Source: Pelobacter sp. | GTDB taxonomy: Bacteria > Desulfobacterota > Desulfuromonadia > Geobacterales > Pseudopelobacteraceae | Length of the DNA: 64,000 nucleotides | Direction of reading: 5' to 3' | Assembly (NCBI GenBank): GCA_030824515.1 | Contig: JAVBXN010000002.1 | Span: forward strand, 1-64,000 | Part shown: in pieces, positions 59,260-64,000 of the stretch | How the letters are laid out: every line of letters starts with the position of its first letter | How positions within the stretch are numbered: position 1 is the first letter of the stretch | The notes under the pieces: generated by a model | The model's input: the letters and a program-made list of their open reading frames with translations, nothing else | Told to the model about the DNA's origin: nothing | Database searches by the model: none | Program-made: the position numbers and the translations under genes

Positions 59260-60399
59260 CTATTTTGCCGGATTTGTCTCGACAATATAGTTCTTTATAG
59301 CAAGTGCTACTTTATGAGCGCCATCATCAGTGTAGTGCACATGATCAGCAAAATACTGAAGATTTTTGGGGACCATGGAATCAATATCAACATATCCTAC
59401 ACCTGATTTTTGGGCAGCATCTTTGATTTTCAGATTAATTTTCTCAGAAATATCAATAAGCCCATTGAAAGAATACTCAACAAGACCGACACGACTTTCG
59501 ATAAAAATATCGTTATATGCTTCAAGTGTCCCAGGCTGCAGCAAAACAGGGTAACTGCTGAGCACTACCTGAATATTTTGTTGCTTTAAATATTTTATTA
59601 ATTCGTTTAATTCGTATCCAAAAGCATCGACGTGACTTTGAGACACGGTCTCCATTGGCAATTTGTTTTTCAAACGTCGCATTTCAGTTTCATTAACTAT
59701 TTTTGAGTATTGCCAAACCCGATATTTCTTAAGTAAATCGGCCGGCAACTCCTGCTTCACCTCAGCCTTAAATTTCAGCTTAAGCTTTTCAAAAGCGCGG
59801 AACGAAAAGTATTTTTTCTTTTCTTCAATATGTTGTCTCTTATAACGGTCTTCACTATGCTTGTTTGCTTTTTCACTCCCCATAACGTAAGCATATGGGT
59901 TAATGAACAAAATTATTATGTCCGGCTTAATTTTAACAACATATTTTTCGATATACGCCCTGTACTTATTTAAAGGCATTCCTACCACTGAAGCGTTGAT
60001 TACTTGATACCTGGCACTATTTGGTAACAACGACTGAAGTTGAGCAGGCCACTCCATGTTTGCACTTTCATATAGCCCATAGGTCTCCGAAGTTCCCATA
60101 CAGACAACACGGACCAACCCAGTAGGTTTTTCAAGTAAAACTTCTTCGCCTCTAAAACCCAAGCTGTTGTTTTTCCATTTTTCGAAACTACTATTAGGGA
60201 CATTTCTGTTTATCCCACTTTCATCAATAGTTCTTAGGCTCTTGTCCGTATATGTCCCCCAAAAAGGGGCGTCAAAACGCAATACATCGTCGAAACGTGC
60301 ACACGTTTCAATTGTAAAGGCAAATGCCAGCACAGTTATTAGAATTTTAAACAATTGCTTTATAAAAATTAGTCGTTTGTTTTCAGAAGTATTCAGCAC
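59260..60399 (-). CDS. SGNH-hydrolase-like acyltransferase partner (membrane-anchored)
   Basis: 379 residues; GTG start at 60399 with AGGTG six bases upstream. An N-terminal anchor (KQLFKILITVLAFAFTIETCA) places the domain in the periplasm. SGNH features: nucleophile Ser in VVCMGTSETYGLYES, the Gly/Asn region around INASVVGMPLNKYRAYIEKY and IILFINPYAY, and the Asp-x-x-His end block FADHVHYTDDGAHKVA. With an MBOAT protein (57738-59219) this resembles AlgI-AlgX/AlgJ pairs, in which the SGNH protein finishes O-acetyl transfer. It ends 40 bases before the MBOAT gene. Confidence 0.84.
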   Translation of the reverse strand: MLNTSENKRLIFIKQLFKILITVLAFAFTIETCARFDDVLRFDAPFWGTYTDKSLRTIDESGINRNVPNSSFEKWKNNSLGFRGEEVLLEKPTGLVRVVCMGTSETYGLYESANMEWPAQLQSLLPNSARYQVINASVVGMPLNKYRAYIEKYVVKIKPDIIILFINPYAYVMGSEKANKHSEDRYKRQHIEEKKKYFSFRAFEKLKLKFKAEVKQELPADLLKKYRVWQYSKIVNETEMRRLKNKLPMETVSQSHVDAFGYELNELIKYLKQQNIQVVLSSYPVLLQPGTLEAYNDIFIESRVGLVEYSFNGLIDISEKINLKIKDAAQKSGVGYVDIDSMVPKNLQYFADHVHYTDDGAHKVALAIKNYIVETNPAK

Positions 60400-60407
60400 T
60401 AATGCAC

Positions 60408-60638
60408 CTACAGTTTAGATTCAAGACACTTGTACAGATCCCCGATATTTTTGAAGGAGAGCACATCTTTTCTGGAAAATTTAATCCCATATGCACTCTC
60501 AACCGCTACTATCAAGTTTATATGCGAGAGTGAATCCCAACCATCAATGTCGTTTGCCGTCATTTCCGGTTTAATCGTTATTTCATTGTCATCAAACACC
60601 ATACGAAATATTTGATTAAGTTTTTCAAAATTGTCCAA
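60408..60638 (-). CDS. Stand-alone acyl carrier protein
   Basis: 76 residues from a TTG start at 60638 (GGAGGCATTACC upstream). The carrier motif GWDSLSHINLIVAVE has the Ser that receives the phosphopantetheine arm, and acidic helices surround it (FDDNEITIKPEMTANDIDGWDSL, KNIGDLYKCLESKL). It is not a housekeeping AcpP by context: an AMP-forming ligase gene lies 12 bases upstream and an SGNH gene 8 bases downstream. It probably carries the acyl group that the MBOAT protein places on the glycan. Confidence 0.9.
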   Translation of the reverse strand: MDNFEKLNQIFRMVFDDNEITIKPEMTANDIDGWDSLSHINLIVAVESAYGIKFSRKDVLSFKNIGDLYKCLESKL

Positions 60639-60650
60639 GGTAATGCCTCC

Positions 60651-62273
60651 TTAAATGTCAAGTGTTGAAATATCGCCAAGATCAGCGCCCATATATTTTG
60701 CTTTCAAGACCCTTCGCATAATCTTGCCGCTTTTGTTCTTAGGTATAGAATCAATCACAAAAATTTCTTGGGGTGTTGCTATTGAGGAGGCTTTGTTTGA
60801 CACATGCAGCCTGACCTTCAGCTCCAGATCTCTAGTCCATTCCACGTTTTTATTTATGGAAATAAAAGCAACGACTTTCTCGAACAATATTTCATCCGGA
60901 ACGCCTATAACCCCTGATTCTGCTATTTCACTAATTTCCAGAAGGGCACTTTCCACTTCAAAAGGACTGACCAAATGCCCGGCGGTATTGATGACATCGT
61001 CACTTCTTCCCATAAACCAGAAATAACCATCTTCATCTATTTTTGCTGTATCGCCTGTCCAGTACCATCCATATTTAAATTTTGATCTATAAATTTCTTC
61101 ATTGTTGAAATATGTGATAAACATAGAATCCCAACCGGGCCTAACACATAAATTGCCTTGCACACCGCTTGGCAATAACGTTCCATCATCATCAACAATT
61201 GCGGCTTGGATGCCATGTAGTGGAATGCCCATAGAGCCTGGTTTTATCTCAAGCCCAGGCCTGTTGGAGATCATTATTGAGCCTGTTTCTGTCTGAAACC
61301 ATGTGTCATATATATCCTTACCCAAAACACGCCTTGCCCATAAAATCACCTCTGGATTCAATGGTTCCCCCACACTGAAAATGCAGCGCAAATTTGAAAG
61401 ATCCCAGTTTTCAAAGAACGAGTCATCTTCTCTCATAAGCATGCGGAGAGCTGTAGGAGCCGTATACCAAACTGTTACCCGCTGTTCTGCCAGCATCTTG
61501 AACCATGCCTCAGCGTCATATCCACCAGCATAATGAATCTGGGAGATGCCTAGGCTCCAAGGCCCAATAATGCCGTATGACGTTCCGGTAACCCAACCCT
61601 GATCCGCCGTACACCAGAAAACATCATCAGGCAAAAGCTGCAGAATATCTTCGGTGGTTTTTGATTGCATCAATATGCTTTTATGAGCATGAAGTGCACC
61701 TTTCGGCTTTCCTGTTGATCCGGAGGTATAATGTAATATCGATGGAGTATCCGGACGTGTCATTTCAACTTTGAAAGTTATATCAGCAGCATTCATAAGC
61801 TTGGAATAACTCATAACAGACTCGGAAAGGTGATCATCTATATCAACAAGAATAATATGTTCCAACCTTGGCAATTTTTCTTTTATCTTAATAATTTTTT
61901 TTAGAAATGATTTTTTGGTAATAATCACTTTTGCTTCAGCATTGCCAAGCCGGTCAAGCAGCGCATCTTCCCCAAAATTAGAAAAAAGCGTTCCTGTTAC
62001 CAACTGCAATTTAAGAGAGCCCAAAAATGAGATTATTTGCTCTGTTGATTTGGGAAGAAACGTAAAAAAGACATCTCCAATTTTATACCCCAGATTTTTC
62101 AATACATTTGCAAAACGCGAACTTTCAGTATGTAATTCAGTAAACGTATAGTCTTTTACCAAGCCATTAAGATCAATCCATCTAAAAGCGATCTTATTAC
62201 CATTTCCAATATAACATTGCTTTTCTGTACACAGATATCCGATGTTACAATTATCAGTTATATCAATAGGCAT
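60651..62273 (-). CDS. AMP-forming acyl-CoA/acyl-ACP ligase (acetyl-CoA synthetase-like)
   Basis: 540 residues with AAGGAGGAGT before the ATG at 62273. ANL-superfamily motifs: P-loop LHYTSGSTGKPKGALHAH, WCTADQGWVTG, DTWFQTETGS, GYFWFMGRSDDVINTAGHLVSPFEVE, and the catalytic Lys in PKNKSGKIMRRVLKAKYMG. The sequence around TADQGWVTGTSYGI resembles acetyl-/propionyl-CoA synthetases, so a short-chain acid is likely. Adjacent ACP suggests it loads acyl groups onto that carrier instead of, or as well as, CoA. This would feed the MBOAT/SGNH acylation step. It is about 100 residues shorter than AcsA, lacking much of the N-terminal extension. Confidence 0.88.
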   Translation of the reverse strand: MPIDITDNCNIGYLCTEKQCYIGNGNKIAFRWIDLNGLVKDYTFTELHTESSRFANVLKNLGYKIGDVFFTFLPKSTEQIISFLGSLKLQLVTGTLFSNFGEDALLDRLGNAEAKVIITKKSFLKKIIKIKEKLPRLEHIILVDIDDHLSESVMSYSKLMNAADITFKVEMTRPDTPSILHYTSGSTGKPKGALHAHKSILMQSKTTEDILQLLPDDVFWCTADQGWVTGTSYGIIGPWSLGISQIHYAGGYDAEAWFKMLAEQRVTVWYTAPTALRMLMREDDSFFENWDLSNLRCIFSVGEPLNPEVILWARRVLGKDIYDTWFQTETGSIMISNRPGLEIKPGSMGIPLHGIQAAIVDDDGTLLPSGVQGNLCVRPGWDSMFITYFNNEEIYRSKFKYGWYWTGDTAKIDEDGYFWFMGRSDDVINTAGHLVSPFEVESALLEISEIAESGVIGVPDEILFEKVVAFISINKNVEWTRDLELKVRLHVSNKASSIATPQEIFVIDSIPKNKSGKIMRRVLKAKYMGADLGDISTLDI

Positions 62274-62311
62274 AAGACTCCTCCTTGCAAAGTATCAGTG
62301 CGATGTAGGAT

Positions 62312-63436
62312 TTATGACAAGATTTTGTTATATAGATTTCCATACTTGTTTGTCTGTTCTGTATAACTGAAATGCTCGGCGACATGCCTGCTACCAGCCT
62401 CACCCATTTTTTTACGTTGATCAGCATCAGAAATAAGTTCAAGCAGATATCCTGTCATCCCTTCAATATCCTCCGGGGAAGTCAGGAAACCTGAAACACC
62501 ATGCTGAACAACTTCCGGCGTTCCACCAACCGCTGTGGCAACTATAGGTTTTTTTGCCGCAAAAGCCTCCAGGGCAACATTGGGGAGACCTTCCGTAAAG
62601 GAGGGGAGCATGAATACGTCAATTTCCCTGTATACTTGCTGCATGTTCTTACTGAAACCCGGAAGATAGAATCGTCTTTCCAGCCCAAGTTTTTTTATCT
62701 TAATTTCCAGGTCAGTTCTTAAAAAACCCTCTCCGAATACCGCAAAAAAAACATTATCTCTTTGAGAGCAGACCTGACTCGCAACCTCAATCATTGCGGC
62801 ATAATTTTTTTCGGGCGAAAGCCTGCCGGCCGATGCAACAAACAGTGCGTCATCGGGTATGCCCAAATCAGCTCTTGCCTTTGTTACGCCGTCTGTACCG
62901 GAATCGCATAAAGCAAGATCAATCGCATTGTGAATGACTGAAACAGACTTTGGGTTGATTCCCAGCTTCAGGATTTTCTCCTTCTGGCCATGGGAGACAG
63001 CTACAACATGGTTATTCAATCGTAGAAAGAACTTGTCCAAGGCTTCGTAAATTTTTATCTTACGGTTTTCACCAGTCCAGCCCCTTGATATGGCTATTTG
63101 AGGAATTCCTTTAATCCAGGTTGCCAAACGTCCGAGAACATTGGCCTTGTAGCCATGGGAACAGAGCAGGTCGATTTTTTTGTCCTGCAAGAGATTCTTC
63201 AACCTGACAATCGCACGAGGATCAAAGGCATGGCCAACATGGAGTTCAACCAGGTCAATGCCAAGTTGTGAAGCCTTTTCAATAATCTCGTTCGGTTGAC
63301 CATTTTCAACGAACGAGATCAGCACAAACCTGAACCGGGAGGAATTAAGGTGCCGGGCATGGCTTAATATCTGCTTTTCCGGACCGCCATAGAAATTAGT
63401 TGCTATAAGATGGGCTATATTGATTGGACTTGTCAT
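62312..63436 (-). CDS. Family 4 glycosyltransferase
   Basis: 374 residues from the ATG at 63436 (ATGA overlap with the upstream GT2 gene). GT-B landmarks: AHLIATNFYGGPEKQILSHARHL, LCSHGYKANVLGRLATWIKG, VSVIHNAIDLALCD, LFVASAGRLSPEKNYAAMIEVA, FFAVFGEGFLRTDLE, and DVFMLPSFTEGLPNVALEAFAAKKPIVATAVGGTPEV with the E-x7-E pair. It adds a sugar to a lipid-linked acceptor. The 39-base gap to the ligase gene suggests one long transcript covering 64000 to about 40955. Confidence 0.92.
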   Translation of the reverse strand: MTSPINIAHLIATNFYGGPEKQILSHARHLNSSRFRFVLISFVENGQPNEIIEKASQLGIDLVELHVGHAFDPRAIVRLKNLLQDKKIDLLCSHGYKANVLGRLATWIKGIPQIAISRGWTGENRKIKIYEALDKFFLRLNNHVVAVSHGQKEKILKLGINPKSVSVIHNAIDLALCDSGTDGVTKARADLGIPDDALFVASAGRLSPEKNYAAMIEVASQVCSQRDNVFFAVFGEGFLRTDLEIKIKKLGLERRFYLPGFSKNMQQVYREIDVFMLPSFTEGLPNVALEAFAAKKPIVATAVGGTPEVVQHGVSGFLTSPEDIEGMTGYLLELISDADQRKKMGEAGSRHVAEHFSYTEQTNKYGNLYNKILS

Positions 63437-64000
63437 GACCGGGTCGTCCTGACCCATTGGTTTTTACGGAACCCGACCAAACCAAGTAACGAAACCAGAC
63501 AAAGCCAGGCAAGATAGATCGGTGATAAAAACAGATGCAACATTTTTTGTTGCGAAATGCCATTCAATGCTATTCCAAGACCTATATAGAGTATTTGGGC
63601 CAGAAGCAGCAAACCAGCCCAGTACATAATTCCGGGTGTGCTAAAAAATGCAGAAACCAATAACATAATATTCACAACCAGCAGCAATGGTCTGCTGCCT
63701 ACTATGAGACTGAGTCCGAGGTCAATCAATTTTAAACTGCGCAGTATGACACCCGATGAAATCAGCTTGATTGCACGTCCCTTGGTCAGAGTCGAGTTGC
63801 CGGATGCCCAGCGCACCCTTTGGGCAAAAGCCTGTTGAATGGTCTCCGGTTGATGGGCGTAGACACCAATTTCAGATGCAAAATGGACTCTAATACCATT
63901 GGTTACCAGCATCAAGCCGTATTCGGTATCTTCTGTTATGGAAAAAGCGTTCCAGGAATACTTCTCAAGAATTTCTCGGGAAAAGCACATGCCGTTGCCT
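63433..64000 (-). CDS. Family 2 glycosyltransferase, C-terminal part (5' end outside window)
   Basis: The frame stays open to the window edge (codons Gly-Asn-Gly precede the Met at 63990), so this is not the start. The 188 visible residues begin in the middle of a GT-A enzyme: GMCFSREILEKYSWNAFSITEDTEYGLML holds the TED motif of the base/metal region, and QQAFAQRVRWASGNST is the QxxRW acceptor/processivity motif. Four membrane helices follow (LIVGSRPLLLVVNIMLLVSAFF, GIMYWAGLLLLAQILYIGLGIAL, LFLSPIYLAWLCLVSLLGLVGF). The layout fits BcsA/IcaA-like or dolichol-phosphate-type GT2 enzymes that start or extend chains. It is coupled to the GT4 downstream. Confidence 0.88.
   Translation of the reverse strand, partial: GNGMCFSREILEKYSWNAFSITEDTEYGLMLVTNGIRVHFASEIGVYAHQPETIQQAFAQRVRWASGNSTLTKGRAIKLISSGVILRSLKLIDLGLSLIVGSRPLLLVVNIMLLVSAFFSTPGIMYWAGLLLLAQILYIGLGIALNGISQQKMLHLFLSPIYLAWLCLVSLLGLVGFRKNQWVRTTRS

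Noticed and set aside
1-64000. tRNA, rRNA, CRISPR arrays, insertion sequences, integrase or attachment sites
   Set aside because: None seen on reading both strands; no transposase motif, no regularly spaced direct repeats of CRISPR size and no tRNA cloverleaf with a T-loop GTTCGA-type block was recognised.

Overview
The window looks like chromosome of a Geobacter/Pelobacter-type member of the Geobacterales (Desulfobacterota). The support is gene content: an exosortase A / PEP-CTERM locus with PrsK/PrsR and sigma-54 promoters, Geobacter-style chemoreceptor and CheW, many partner-switch and chemosensory parts, and small secreted proteins. The genus is an inference. The left part (1 to about 27 kb) is GC-rich. 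From about 35 kb the GC content falls, most clearly at 38-43, 46-49 and 57-62 kb, as is common for acquired surface-polysaccharide islands.

1-9 kb: the end of a chemoreceptor and cheW, a few small secreted or hypothetical genes, then a leftward operon (8216 to 2559) of STAS protein, RsbW-like kinase, nitroreductase, solute-binding protein, Cache-HAMP-SpoIIE phosphatase and pentapeptide-repeat ion channel. This has the parts of an envelope-sensing partner-switch system. 9-17 kb: a lipoprotein propeller, glgX with its own STAS gene, an AGE-like barrel enzyme, an alkenal/one oxidoreductase and an outer-membrane barrel. 17-23 kb: a leftward run with two cupin + DJ-1/PfpI pairs around a ThDP enzyme, an FGE-like lipoprotein and a DUF2878 membrane protein. 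23-27 kb: DUF1499 and radical SAM genes, then a lexA - small unknown - dinB SOS operon.

27-38 kb: the regulatory and processing core of the PEP-CTERM system. It holds a small membrane protein and a degenerate receiver behind a candidate sigma-54 promoter, a CPBP protease, a PEP-CTERM protein with a textbook sigma-54 promoter and repeated TTTACAC boxes, PrsR and PrsK, a nucleotide-sugar dehydrogenase, an exosortase fused to an EpsI domain, and a membrane phosphodiesterase-like protein. 38-64 kb: a long leftward polysaccharide locus, mostly with overlapping stop/start codons. It encodes a large secreted propeller protein, glycosyltransferases, a second PEP-CTERM protein, PHP and ATP-grasp proteins, two polysaccharide deacetylases, an APH-type kinase, a radical SAM/SPASM enzyme, a DUF362 protein, a second ATP-grasp enzyme, a Wzy-like ligase/polymerase, a Wzx-like flippase, an MBOAT acyltransferase with SGNH protein, a stand-alone acyl carrier protein and an acyl-CoA synthetase-like ligase.

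The likely joint picture: PrsK/PrsR with RpoN switch on PEP-CTERM proteins, XrtA processes them at the membrane, and the right-hand genes make, export and chemically decorate the exopolysaccharide that goes with them. The most unusual part is the decoration set (ACP, ligase, MBOAT, SGNH, SPASM, DUF362, two ATP-grasp, PHP), whose product cannot be read from sequence alone. No tRNA, rRNA, CRISPR array or insertion sequence was seen.
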